Shown in pieces: positions 1 to 8,648 of a stretch of 64,000 nt of DNA. Source of the stretch: Betaproteobacteria bacterium HGW-Betaproteobacteria-11 (lineage in GTDB: Bacteria; Pseudomonadota; Gammaproteobacteria; Burkholderiales; Rhodocyclaceae); contig PHCV01000015.1 in NCBI GenBank assembly GCA_002842395.1, positions 1-64,000 on the forward strand, given 5' to 3'. The position numbers and the translations under genes were made by a program. The notes beneath the pieces were generated by a model. It searched no databases. It saw only the letters and a list, made by a program, of their open reading frames with translations, and was not told the DNA's origin. How positions within the stretch are numbered: position 1 is the stretch's first letter; each line of letters begins with the position of its first letter.

Positions 1-108
<108 letters not shown>

Positions 109-137
109 TCATCGAAAATACTGTCTGTTACACAAAA

Positions 138-212
<75 letters not shown>

Positions 213-233
213 GAAACTTGTTTTCAAACAACC

Positions 234-307
<74 letters not shown>

Positions 308-411
308 CCACTCCAAATGCAACCTAACATCCAAGCCAGACCGTCAATTACCAGTTACCACCAAGAACAACCCACGGACTGTCGGGCTCCATAACTTAAC
401 CATGTCAATTC

Positions 412-497
<86 letters not shown>

Positions 498-510
498 AGC
501 GAAACCCTGA

Positions 511-539
511 ATTCTCTCAGGTTTCTTGCAAGCCGTCAA
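511..539 (-). promoter_or_regulatory. sigma-70 promoter of the tRNA-tuf operon
   Basis: On the minus strand TTGACG (539-534) and GAGAAT (516-511) are separated by exactly 17 bases. The predicted transcription start is a few bases before the tRNA-Tyr 5' end, as expected for a stable RNA operon. Confidence 0.7.
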
Positions 540-558
540 CGCAAATCTACGCGTCGAA

Positions 559-1683
559 TCACACCTCACCGACCGCAAACAATCGTCGGTACTCCTTTAT
601 CGCATAACGATCGGTCATCCCCGCAATGTAATCTGCCGCTGCTCGCGCCTTGCCTGCAGAGGCTGCCATCGCCAGATACTGCGGCGGCAACAACCTTGGC
701 TCGGTCATGAATGCCGCGAACAAATCGCTAATGATCCGGCGCGCTTTGGAGGTCATGCGTACCACTTGATAATGACGATAAAGCTGCTCACGCAAGAATC
801 CTTTCAGTGCATTATTTTCCCGGTACATGACATCCGAGAATCCGACCAGGGGGGGTGTGGCATGGACATCGGTTAGCGACCGTGGCGCCGCCTCTATAAT
901 TCTTTTCCGTGTTTCATTCAGCAAATCAGTTACTTGAGCATCGATAACACGCCTGATCGTTTCATGTATCCGGCGCCGGTCCGCGAGTTGCGGGAAAGCG
1001 CGATCAACCTCGCCGAGATGGCGTCGGAACAGCTCAACATCCTGTAATTGTTCGAGGCTGATCAGTCCGGAGCGCAAACCATCATCGACATCATGATTGT
1101 TATAGGCGATTTCATCGGCTAGATTGCATATCTGCGCTTCCATGGATGGTTGCCATCCCTGGAGAAACCGCTCCCCCAGATCGCCCAGCGTACGTGCCCG
1201 CGCAGGCGAACAATGTTTGAGGATACCCTCCCGCGTTTCAAATAGCAGGTTAAGGCCATCGAATGCCGCATAGCGCTGTTCAAGCAATTCGACGATGCGA
1301 AGCGACTGGAGGTTGTGCTCGAATCCACCATGCTCACCCATGCATTCATTAAGCGCATCCTGTCCGGCATGGCCAAAAGGAGTATGACCAAGATCGTGGG
1401 CCAGGGCGATGGCCTCCGCCAGATCGTCATTCAAGTTCAGTGCCCGAGCGATCGAGCGGGCGATCTGCGCTACTTCGATACTGTGGGTCAGGCGCGTTCG
1501 GAACAAGTCGCCTTCGTGATTGACGAAAACCTGGGTTTTGTATTCAAGGCGGCGAAAAGCCGTCGAATGGACGATCCGGTCGCGATCGCGCTGAAACTCG
1601 CTGCGAGTACGCGGGGATGGCTCGGCCACGCGACGCCCGCGACTGCGCGCATCGGTAACGGCGTAGGGCGCCAGCTCACTCAT
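559..1683 (-). CDS. dgt: dGTPase-like HD-domain triphosphohydrolase
   Basis: A 374-residue cytoplasmic nucleotide hydrolase of the deoxyguanosinetriphosphate triphosphohydrolase-like family, which cleaves dNTPs to deoxynucleoside and triphosphate. The HD metal site is visible: H67 (in RLTHS), H96-D97 (in [13 protein letters not shown]) and a later D in [17 protein letters not shown] start at the ATG at 1683 (MSELAPYAV), which overlaps the aroB stop by 8 bases; a longer frame with nine more residues is open but lies deep in aroB. It is the last gene of the pilMNOPQ-aroK-aroB-dgt series. Substrate preference within the family cannot be read from sequence. Confidence 0.92.
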   Translation of the reverse strand: MSELAPYAVTDARSRGRRVAEPSPRTRSEFQRDRDRIVHSTAFRRLEYKTQVFVNHEGDLFRTRLTHSIEVAQIARSIARALNLNDDLAEAIALAHDLGHTPFGHAGQDALNECMGEHGGFEHNLQSLRIVELLEQRYAAFDGLNLLFETREGILKHCSPARARTLGDLGERFLQGWQPSMEAQICNLADEIAYNNHDVDDGLRSGLISLEQLQDVELFRRHLGEVDRAFPQLADRRRIHETIRRVIDAQVTDLLNETRKRIIEAAPRSLTDVHATPPLVGFSDVMYRENNALKGFLREQLYRHYQVVRMTSKARRIISDLFAAFMTEPRLLPPQYLAMAASAGKARAAADYIAGMTDRYAIKEYRRLFAVGEV

Positions 1684-2770
1684 GGCAACACGCGGCGATG
1701 GCTTCGGCAATTGTTTCGCGCGGTGCCGCAGCCCAGGTCACGCCCTCGCCAAGGGCTTTGAGCAATACTAGACGCAACTGTCCGTCCACAACCTTCTTGT
1801 CATGTGCCATCAGTTCAAAATAACGCTCCGTGCCGAGTTGTGGCGCCCTCACCGGCAGGCCGGCGCGCCGCAGTAATTCGCGCACGCGATCCACATCCGC
1901 CGTCGATAACCAGCCGAGGCGATGTGATAATTCGACAGCCACCATTGTTCCTGCCGCGACGGCTTCGCCATGCAACCAGGTTCCATACCCGAGGCCGGCT
2001 TCGATTGCATGGCCAAAGGTATGCCCCAGATTGAGCAATGCGCGTCCCCCTTCACGCGCCGTTTCGAACTCATCCGCAACCACGATTTCGGCCTTGTTGG
2101 CACAGGAGCGCTCTATGGCGTAAGCAAGCAATTCTCCGTCGCGATTGACCAGACCTTCAATGTTGGCTTCCAGCCATTCGAGAAAACGCGGATCGCGGAT
2201 CAGCCCATATTTGATGACCTCGGCCAAGCCTGCCGAAAGCTCGCGTGACGGCAAAGTTGCCAACGTATCGGTATCCGCCAGCACCAGTCGTGGTTGCCAG
2301 AAAGCGCCGATCATGTTCTTTCCACGCGGGTGATTGATCCCGGTCTTGCCCCCGACGGATGAGTCCACCTGCGCCAAGAGCGTCGTCGGCATCTGGATGA
2401 AGGGCACGCCGCGCTGGTAAGTAGCTGCCGCAAAGCCGGCCAGATCACCGATGACCCCCCCACCCAGCGCAATCACCGTCGTGCCCCGATCACATCGCGC
2501 GGCCAGTAGGGCATCGTAAATCGCGTTGAGCGACTCCCAGGTTTTGTGGATTTCACCATCTGGCAAAATGATCGGCGTTACGCCAGCGCCGACTTTTTGG
2601 AGTGTGCCGGCCAGTCGATCGAGGTACAGGGGGGCCACGGTTTGATTGCTGATCACCGCTGCACGCTTCCCGTGTAGATAGGCTTCCAAAGCCCCGGACT
2701 GTGTCAGCAGTCCCTTGCCGATCAGGATCGGATAGCGACGGTCGGCCAGTTCGACGTTCAGACGGCGCAT
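1676..2770 (-). CDS. aroB: 3-dehydroquinate synthase
   Basis: Converts DAHP to 3-dehydroquinate, the second step of the shikimate pathway, using NAD and Zn. The 364-residue length is typical. Visible signatures are the NAD loop [11 protein letters not shown], the active-site segment [16 protein letters not shown], and metal ligands in [20 protein letters not shown] and HGEAVAAG. The ATG at 2770 ([11 protein letters not shown]) is chosen because family members begin there; it overlaps the aroK end by 13 bases. A copy of the window's dispersed 16-base motif encodes KVGAG at about residues 60-64. Confidence 0.96.
   Translation of the reverse strand: MRRLNVELADRRYPILIGKGLLTQSGALEAYLHGKRAAVISNQTVAPLYLDRLAGTLQKVGAGVTPIILPDGEIHKTWESLNAIYDALLAARCDRGTTVIALGGGVIGDLAGFAAATYQRGVPFIQMPTTLLAQVDSSVGGKTGINHPRGKNMIGAFWQPRLVLADTDTLATLPSRELSAGLAEVIKYGLIRDPRFLEWLEANIEGLVNRDGELLAYAIERSCANKAEIVVADEFETAREGGRALLNLGHTFGHAIEAGLGYGTWLHGEAVAAGTMVAVELSHRLGWLSTADVDRVRELLRRAGLPVRAPQLGTERYFELMAHDKKVVDGQLRLVLLKALGEGVTWAAAPRETIAEAIAACCHE
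2582..2597 (+). repeat. Dispersed 16-base motif, copy 1
   Basis: GCCAGCGCCGACTTTT inside aroB; in the gene's sense it is read as KVGAG. One of nine copies in the window. Confidence 0.8.
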
Positions 2771-3285
2771 CGCTGACGCAACTCGCGTTCTATGCGGGTG
2801 ACCATGTGGCAAACGCTGCCATCCCCGCTGGTCACCACAACATCCGCGGCATCCTGATAAAGCGGATCGCGCCGGGAAAAAAGTTCTTCGATTCGCATCA
2901 TTGGATTAACCACTTGAAGCAATGGGCGGTTGGTGTCATGGCGTGTTCGCTCAAAAAGAATTCGCGGTGGAACCCGAAGATAAATGACGATCCCGCTACG
3001 TTTCAAAATGCCCCGATTCTCCGTTCGCAATATGGCGCCGCCCCCGGTGGCAACGATCAGTCCGGCTTGATGTGCAAGTTCCGCGAGCACCGATGTTTCG
3101 CGATCCCGGAACCCGGTCTCGCCCTCAAGCTCGAAAATTACCGGGATCTTCACCCCGGTTCGCGCCTCGATTTCGTGGTCGGCATCCACAAACCTGCGCT
3201 GCAGACGACGCGCCAGCTGTCGCCCTACCGTTGTCTTGCCGGCTCCGGGCATGCCTACGAGATAGATATTTCCGGTCGCATCCAC
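2758..3285 (-). CDS. aroK: Shikimate kinase
   Basis: Phosphorylates shikimate at the 3-hydroxyl with ATP. The 175-residue protein shows the Walker A GMPGAGKT at residues 11-18, the shikimate-binding DAD near residues 34-36, R in FRDRE, and GGGAI near residue 80. The start appears to be GTG at 3285 ([11 protein letters not shown]); no ATG lies in frame before the P-loop except inside it. It lies between pilQ and aroB, as in many beta- and gammaproteobacteria. Confidence 0.95.
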   Translation of the reverse strand: MDATGNIYLVGMPGAGKTTVGRQLARRLQRRFVDADHEIEARTGVKIPVIFELEGETGFRDRETSVLAELAHQAGLIVATGGGAILRTENRGILKRSGIVIYLRVPPRILFERTRHDTNRPLLQVVNPMMRIEELFSRRDPLYQDAADVVVTSGDGSVCHMVTRIERELRQRCAV

Positions 3286-3308
3286 GTGCCGATTGTATCA
3301 GTGCAAAT

Positions 3309-3337
3309 GCAAAGGGCCGGTGGCACCGGCCCTTTGC
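3309..3337 (-). terminator. Strong hairpin between pilQ and aroK
   Basis: GCAAAGGGCCGGTG and its complement face each other across a very short loop. No T-run follows on either strand, so it may be an attenuator or RNA-stability element rather than a classic intrinsic terminator. Confidence 0.45.
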
Positions 3338-3354
3338 AGCGTGGAGGCTGGATG

Positions 3355-5559
3355 CTAACGCTGTGCCAGCGAGTCGGTGACGATACGCGGCGTGATGAAC
3401 ACCAGCAGTTCGGAACGTGTCCGGCTTCGCGTCTTGGCCTTGAACAGAAACCCGACATAAGGCAGATCCCCGAGGAACGGCACGCGCTCCTCGGCACTGA
3501 TGTCGTTGTCCCGGGCAAAGCCGCCAATCACCACCGTTCCTCCATTCTCGACGATCACACTGGTATTCAATGTGTTGGTGTCAAGACTTCCGGTGCTCGC
3601 ATTGGTGATGGTGCTCTTGGCGATTTTCAGTTCCATGCCGATCTTGTTGTCCGGGGTGATCGTCGGCGTCACATCGAGTGTCAGCGGTGCCGAATACGTC
3701 TGGTAAATCGGCAGCCCAGTCTGCGCATTCACCCCGACCAGCAAGGTCACCTGTTGCGTGTTGTTGATCGTGGCATTCTTCCGGTTTTGCGTGACGACCC
3801 GTGGCGCGGAGATCGTCTTGTTTTTCGAGTCGGACTCCGCTGCCAGCAATTCGAGTTGTAAAAGCCGTGTGGCTGCATTATTGAACAGCATCAGGTTGAT
3901 TGCTGTCGTGCCACTGGCAGTAAAACTGGTGCCAAAACCCTGGGTCGTGGTCCGCACCAGGGCTGGGGTCACCGGTGCGCCGAACGCATCCACATTACTG
4001 AATCCGCCGGTACCCGGCGTTCCCAACGACGCGTTCACCCCTCCGCCCAGATGGGTGACGGCCTTACCGAAATATTTCATGCGCACGCCAAGCGCATCGG
4101 TAAATCCCGTCGAAGCCTCGACGATACGAGCCTCGATCATCACCTGCCTGGGCGGCACGTCGATCGAATGAATGACTTCGCGAATGGCTTCTATCACGGC
4201 GGCCGTATCACGCACGAAGATCTGTCCGGTGGATGCATGCTGCGAAACACTCCCGCGTGCCGAGAGCATTCCCTTGCCGCTGCTTCCTGTTCCCGTAGCC
4301 GGAGCCGCGGCGGGTGCGGCAGCGGGTATTCCTGCCTCGGGAGTATTCGCGGATTGGCCAAAACTGCTGTTGATCAGGGAAAGCACATCGGCCGCCTTCA
4401 CATAGTTGAGCTTGAATGTTTCCGTTACCAGCGGCGCCGTATCGTTGGCCCGCGCCGCCTCATCGGCCACATCCTGATCACGTTTCTGCAATGCCGCCCG
4501 GTCGCCAAACAAGATGACGTCATTACGCACGCGCATGCCGGCATTCACTTGCGACATGATGATCTCGAGCGCCTGATCATAGGGCAGGTTTTCCAGATTG
4601 ACCGTCACCCGACGACCGCCCAGCGAGGGGTCGATCAGAACATTCTTGCCCGAGATTTCGGCGAGGGTTCGCAGCACCATCGCGGCATCGGCATCGAAGA
4701 AATTGATCGACACCTTCTGCCCCTGCTGCCCAGTCTGCACCAGCTTGTTGGCATCATCTACCGGAATGGGCTTGATCTCGATGGTCAGCTGATTGTTGGC
4801 CAGATGGGATTGATGGAACCAGCGGCCACCTTTGGCGACGATATCCATGCGCGCAAGACGGTCGCTCATGGCGCGGGTGCTGATCGACGTTACCGGCGTT
4901 GCAAAATCATTGACATCACGTTTGCTCTGCAAGCGTTCGGGTAATTCAACATCGCGCAGTTCCACGGCAACACCGTTGCCTGCCCGACGGACATCGATCG
5001 GTATGGTTCCGTCCGTAAGATCGACAGTGATGATCGCCTCTCCATCTTCACCACGACGAAACACGATGTCTCGTATGGCAGCCGTGTCGGCAGCGCCAAT
5101 CGTCTCGTTTCTGGTTTTTGGCACTCCAGGTTGATAGACGCTCGGAGCCGCTTCCTGACCGGTCGCAACGGTTTGTGTCCGCAGTTTGATGAACAGGGCA
5201 TCGCCGACAATCTCCGTGGAGAATTTCGTCGGTCGATAAAGATTCAACACCAGTCGCGTCAGTTTGTCGGTCTGCACCAGATTCAGGCTCTTGAGGTCGC
5301 CTGTCGTGATCTGCTGGGCAGACTGGCCGGATTGATTGTCGGTCTCCGGGAAATCGAAGACGACCCGTGGTGGCTCGACCACACTCCAACTCCCTGGTAG
5401 CGACTTCAAAGGCGTGGCCATTTGTATCTTGAGCAGCACTTGATCGCCATCATTGCGAACCTGGATCTGCTTGATCGAATTTTCCGCCGCCAGAAGGCCC
5501 GCAGGCAGGGCCAGCCCGAAAATCGCCAGAACGACAGCTGGGTATTTTGTCAGTTTCAT
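3355..5559 (-). CDS. pilQ: Type IV pilus secretin PilQ
   Basis: Forms the outer-membrane channel through which the type IV pilus passes. The 734-residue precursor has a Sec signal peptide (MKLTKYPAVVLAIFGLALPA...), two AMIN peptidoglycan-binding regions in roughly the first 250 residues, a secretin/TonB short N-terminal domain near 285-355, an Ala/Pro-rich linker near 420-440, and the C-terminal secretin domain containing VPFLGDLPYVGFLFK. The ATG at 5559 follows GGAGAAGATCA and fits the signal peptide; an upstream in-frame codon at 5574 would overlap pilP. It is the last pil gene of the operon. Confidence 0.96.
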   Translation of the reverse strand: MKLTKYPAVVLAIFGLALPAGLLAAENSIKQIQVRNDGDQVLLKIQMATPLKSLPGSWSVVEPPRVVFDFPETDNQSGQSAQQITTGDLKSLNLVQTDKLTRLVLNLYRPTKFSTEIVGDALFIKLRTQTVATGQEAAPSVYQPGVPKTRNETIGAADTAAIRDIVFRRGEDGEAIITVDLTDGTIPIDVRRAGNGVAVELRDVELPERLQSKRDVNDFATPVTSISTRAMSDRLARMDIVAKGGRWFHQSHLANNQLTIEIKPIPVDDANKLVQTGQQGQKVSINFFDADAAMVLRTLAEISGKNVLIDPSLGGRRVTVNLENLPYDQALEIIMSQVNAGMRVRNDVILFGDRAALQKRDQDVADEAARANDTAPLVTETFKLNYVKAADVLSLINSSFGQSANTPEAGIPAAAPAAAPATGTGSSGKGMLSARGSVSQHASTGQIFVRDTAAVIEAIREVIHSIDVPPRQVMIEARIVEASTGFTDALGVRMKYFGKAVTHLGGGVNASLGTPGTGGFSNVDAFGAPVTPALVRTTTQGFGTSFTASGTTAINLMLFNNAATRLLQLELLAAESDSKNKTISAPRVVTQNRKNATINNTQQVTLLVGVNAQTGLPIYQTYSAPLTLDVTPTITPDNKIGMELKIAKSTITNASTGSLDTNTLNTSVIVENGGTVVIGGFARDNDISAEERVPFLGDLPYVGFLFKAKTRSRTRSELLVFITPRIVTDSLAQR

Positions 5560-5570
5560 TGATCTTCTCC

Positions 5571-6089
5571 TCATTTGGGCACGAACAGTGTCTTTTCCTG
5601 CTCAACCCACGCACCGTTGATGTCCTTGACGGTTTCACGAACGGTGACGCCCTCACGCGTAATTGCAATGATCTTGCCGTAGCTCTGGCCCATGTACTCG
5701 CCCACGCGCACGTGCTTGGGCTTGTTGGGCGGTGGCGTCTGGATCAGCGCATAAGGCACGGCCCCCGAGAGAATGATGCCGACCACCTTTAAGTCCTCCA
5801 GGGGGAAGCTTTCCAAAGGCTGGATCGGCCGGTTGCGATCGGGGGCCGTTTTATCCAGCGTAGCCTCTACGGTGACGATCTTGCCGGGGGAAAATGGCGA
5901 AGTCATCGACTCCGTTTCATACGCCACCGGAGGAAACGGCCGTATCTCGGGCAGTGGCGGCACCCTGCCGCGCATCTCCTTGGACTGCTCATGCATCCAT
6001 TCCTTGATATCCTGATGTTCCTCCGAGGCACATCCTGCCAGCAAGCTGGCAAGGCCGAGGACAACAAGAGCAAAGCGGAACACTTTCAT
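5571..6089 (-). CDS. pilP: Type IV pilus assembly lipoprotein PilP
   Basis: Inner-membrane lipoprotein that links the PilMNO alignment complex to PilQ. The 172-residue protein has a lipobox (SLLAGC, C20), a proline-rich linker (PPLPEIRPFPP) and the C-terminal beta domain with VGIILSG and RVGEYMGQSYGKI. Its ATG overlaps the pilO stop by 4 bases. Confidence 0.94.
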   Translation of the reverse strand: MKVFRFALVVLGLASLLAGCASEEHQDIKEWMHEQSKEMRGRVPPLPEIRPFPPVAYETESMTSPFSPGKIVTVEATLDKTAPDRNRPIQPLESFPLEDLKVVGIILSGAVPYALIQTPPPNKPKHVRVGEYMGQSYGKIIAITREGVTVRETVKDINGAWVEQEKTLFVPK

Positions 6090-6817
6090 TTTTGCGTCCC
6101 CTTGCCTGCATTCGCCTTTTTCTGCCGGGCCAGCTCTTCCTCATCGAGGTAACGGAAGGTCTTGGCGGTGGTCCTGAGTACCAGCGAACCCTCTTTATTG
6201 CCCGCAGTCAAATTAAGATCATTGAGTGTAACGATGCGCGGCAACTTGGCGATGTCGCCGGTAAAGCCACCAATATCGTGATACCCGCCGGTGAGCGTCA
6301 GGGTGATCGGGACCTCGGCATAAAAGTCGCGTGGCGCCTCGCCACCCGGCTTGAACAGTTCGACCGACAATCCGCGGCCCTGTGCCGCCTTGTTGATATC
6401 GACCAGCAGATCGCCCATTTCGGCTCGATTTGGAAGCTGCTTCAGCAATGCACCGAAAGAACGATCGATCTCTGCCAATTGACGTCGATATTCATCGAGA
6501 TTGACTGCTTGCGTCTTCTTTGCGACCCATTCCTCCTTGAACGTTACTTCCTCGACCTTTTGCGCCTCCAGATCGTCCAATTGAGCATTCCAGCCGAACC
6601 ACCAGGCCACCGCAAGCAAGCCGACGAACAGCCCCAGCAAGATGATGATGCGTGGCGCCAAAGGCCAGAGCCCCGGATCCTTGGGGTCGAGGGTCTTAAA
6701 ATCCTCGACGAGTTGTTTGAAGTCAAGCAACGGGCGCTTCGGCTCGGCAAATTTGTCCTTATCCGCCCTCACCCCGCGTTCCGCCGTCCTTTTTTTCAGC
6801 AGGTCAGCCAGCTTCAT
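6086..6817 (-). CDS. pilO: Type IV pilus assembly protein PilO
   Basis: Bitopic inner-membrane component of the PilMNOP alignment complex; dimerises with PilN. 243 residues: cytoplasmic N-terminus, one membrane segment near 53-75 (IIILLGLFVGLLAVAWWFG), a coiled-coil region, then a ferredoxin-like periplasmic domain (FYAEVPITLTLTGGYHDIG). The start overlaps the pilN stop by 4 bases. The charged N-terminal 45 residues are longer than in some homologues. Confidence 0.94.
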   Translation of the reverse strand: MKLADLLKKRTAERGVRADKDKFAEPKRPLLDFKQLVEDFKTLDPKDPGLWPLAPRIIILLGLFVGLLAVAWWFGWNAQLDDLEAQKVEEVTFKEEWVAKKTQAVNLDEYRRQLAEIDRSFGALLKQLPNRAEMGDLLVDINKAAQGRGLSVELFKPGGEAPRDFYAEVPITLTLTGGYHDIGGFTGDIAKLPRIVTLNDLNLTAGNKEGSLVLRTTAKTFRYLDEEELARQKKANAGKGTQK

Positions 6818-7398
6818 TTCTTCCTCCCCGGCGGCGACGCCGCACTGGCGTCCGTTGTCTGCCGTGTAATGAGAGTCGTGATGCTGAAACTGTTCAGGCG
6901 CCTGTTGTTGATGACTTCCGCCTTGGTTTCGATCAACGTCGAATTTTCCAGCAGTGGCGAATCATCCAGATTGTTCATCAAAGTCGTGATGCGGGCGTTC
7001 GACTGAGCCACTCCGGAGAGCACAATTTTCTGGCCTGTCTGCGTCAAACTGCGCAGATAGATACCCTCGGGCACCTGCTTCGCCAGTTCATTGAACAGAT
7101 GCACCGTTTCGGTTCGATTGGCCTGCAGTGCCTCGATCACCCGTTTTCTGGCCAACAAGGCATCCGTCTGCGCTTTCAGGCGTTTTATCTCGGCAATATC
7201 CTTGTCCAGCACCGCAAGCTCTTTTTTCAGAAACTCGTTCTTGCCATTTTGAACATCGATCTGCCGATTGATGATGGTAAATCCAAGAAACCAGATCACG
7301 CCTACCAGTATTGAGACCAGACCGAGCAGGGCGTAGAACTGCTGTCGGCGCGCCCGGCGCGCAGCCTCGCGGTGGGGAAGCAGATTAACCCGGATCAT
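6814..7398 (-). CDS. pilN: Type IV pilus assembly protein PilN
   Basis: 194-residue bitopic inner-membrane protein. Its N-terminal MIRVNLLPHRE is the conserved motif that binds PilM; it is followed by a membrane segment (FYALLGLVSILVGVIWFLG), a coiled coil and a periplasmic domain that pairs with PilO. The ATG at 7398 overlaps the pilM stop by 4 bases and places the INLLP motif at the very start. Confidence 0.95.
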   Translation of the reverse strand: MIRVNLLPHREAARRARRQQFYALLGLVSILVGVIWFLGFTIINRQIDVQNGKNEFLKKELAVLDKDIAEIKRLKAQTDALLARKRVIEALQANRTETVHLFNELAKQVPEGIYLRSLTQTGQKIVLSGVAQSNARITTLMNNLDDSPLLENSTLIETKAEVINNRRLNSFSITTLITRQTTDASAASPPGRKK

Positions 7399-8486
7399 TG
7401 GTCGAACTTCCTCAATGCAAGACCGCATGCCAGCATCAACGCCGGGGCATCCGCAGCCAGTTGGCGCGCGCGGATGCGGGGAGCGATCGCCATGCCGGCG
7501 AAAGGATCGGCCAGCAGGACATTCGCATTGGTACGCGCGCGGATCGCGTCAACCACACCAGGTACCAGCACCGCCCCTCCCGCCATCACGATGTGATGCA
7601 CCTCGCCATACGATGATGAGGTAAAGAAAAACTGCAGGGCCCGTGCAACCTCCTGCGCCATGTTTTCGACAAAGGGATGAAGAACCTCCGCCTCATAGTT
7701 GTCAGGGGGTGTACCCGATCGTTTCAGGCTTTCCGCCTCTTCCGCCCCCAGACCATAAGCGCGCATGATTTCATCGGTGAGTTGGGTACCCCCAAAAGCC
7801 TGCTCCCGCACATACAGCTGCTGGTCGTCCTTCAGCAGCGTAACCTTCGTTGCGACAGCCCCCACATCCACCAGCGCGACGATTTGTCCTTTCCCTTCCT
7901 GCGGCAGCTGCTTGGCCACCAGTTCATAGGCTGACTGAATGGCAAAAGCCTCAACATCCATCACCACCGGCTTCAGTTCCGCCAGCTCGGCGACGACGAC
8001 ACGGTCGTCCACGCGCTCCTTGCGCGAGGCTGCCAGCAACACCTCGACATCATCGGGGCTCGAAGGAGATGGGCCAATTACCTGAAAATCAAGGTTGACC
8101 TCGTCCAATGCAAAGGGAATGTACTGATTCGCCTCCGACTCGACCTGAATTTCCATTTCCTGCTCGCGCAAGCCGGCGGGAAGAATGATTTTTTTGGTAA
8201 TCACAGCCGACGTGGGCACCGCCATGGCCACAAACCGCGTCGATGTCCCCATGCGTTTCCAGCAGCGCCGGACGGCTTCAGCAACAGCCTCGAGCGCAGC
8301 CATGTTGCCATCGACCACGGCATCCCGCGGCAACAACTCGATCGCATAGCGCTCGACCCGGGGCTCGCCATGCCCGGCATCCACCAGTTCGACCATCTTG
8401 ACGGATGTCGAACTCACATCCACGCCAATCAATGGACGCAGCTTCGGATTGAAGACGGCTTTCAGCGCAGAGAAATCGATCTGCAA
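7395..8486 (-). CDS. pilM: Type IV pilus assembly ATPase-like protein PilM
   Basis: Cytoplasmic actin-like protein that binds the PilN tail and nucleates the alignment complex. Visible signatures: phosphate-1 loop GVDVSSTSVKMVEL, phosphate-2 VALVDVGAVATKV, and adenosine loop IVMAGGAVLVPG. I choose the TTG at 8486 because AAGGGA sits about six bases upstream and a good promoter with predicted start near 8534 lies upstream; a GTG at 8528 would leave almost no leader. Length with TTG is 363 residues, normal for the family. First gene of pilMNOPQ. Confidence 0.93.
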   Translation of the reverse strand: MQIDFSALKAVFNPKLRPLIGVDVSSTSVKMVELVDAGHGEPRVERYAIELLPRDAVVDGNMAALEAVAEAVRRCWKRMGTSTRFVAMAVPTSAVITKKIILPAGLREQEMEIQVESEANQYIPFALDEVNLDFQVIGPSPSSPDDVEVLLAASRKERVDDRVVVAELAELKPVVMDVEAFAIQSAYELVAKQLPQEGKGQIVALVDVGAVATKVTLLKDDQQLYVREQAFGGTQLTDEIMRAYGLGAEEAESLKRSGTPPDNYEAEVLHPFVENMAQEVARALQFFFTSSSYGEVHHIVMAGGAVLVPGVVDAIRARTNANVLLADPFAGMAIAPRIRARQLAADAPALMLACGLALRKFDQ

Positions 8487-8540
8487 CTTTTTTCCCTTAT
8501 AAAATATTGCGTTACACCAAGTACGCACAATTCACTTCAA

Positions 8541-8569
8541 ATGCTAGCAGCAACCATATCGGCTGTAAA
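8541..8569 (-). promoter_or_regulatory. Putative pilM operon promoter
   Basis: On the minus strand TTTACA (8569-8564) and TAGCAT (8546-8541) are spaced by 17 bases, upstream of pilM and divergent from mrcA. Confidence 0.6.
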
Positions 8570-8648
8570 GTTAAATTACCGAGCCGATTAGGCTGCTTCC
8601 TCTCGCTATACCCGCAGACCCGCAGCCACGCCCTCCCGTGACTATATA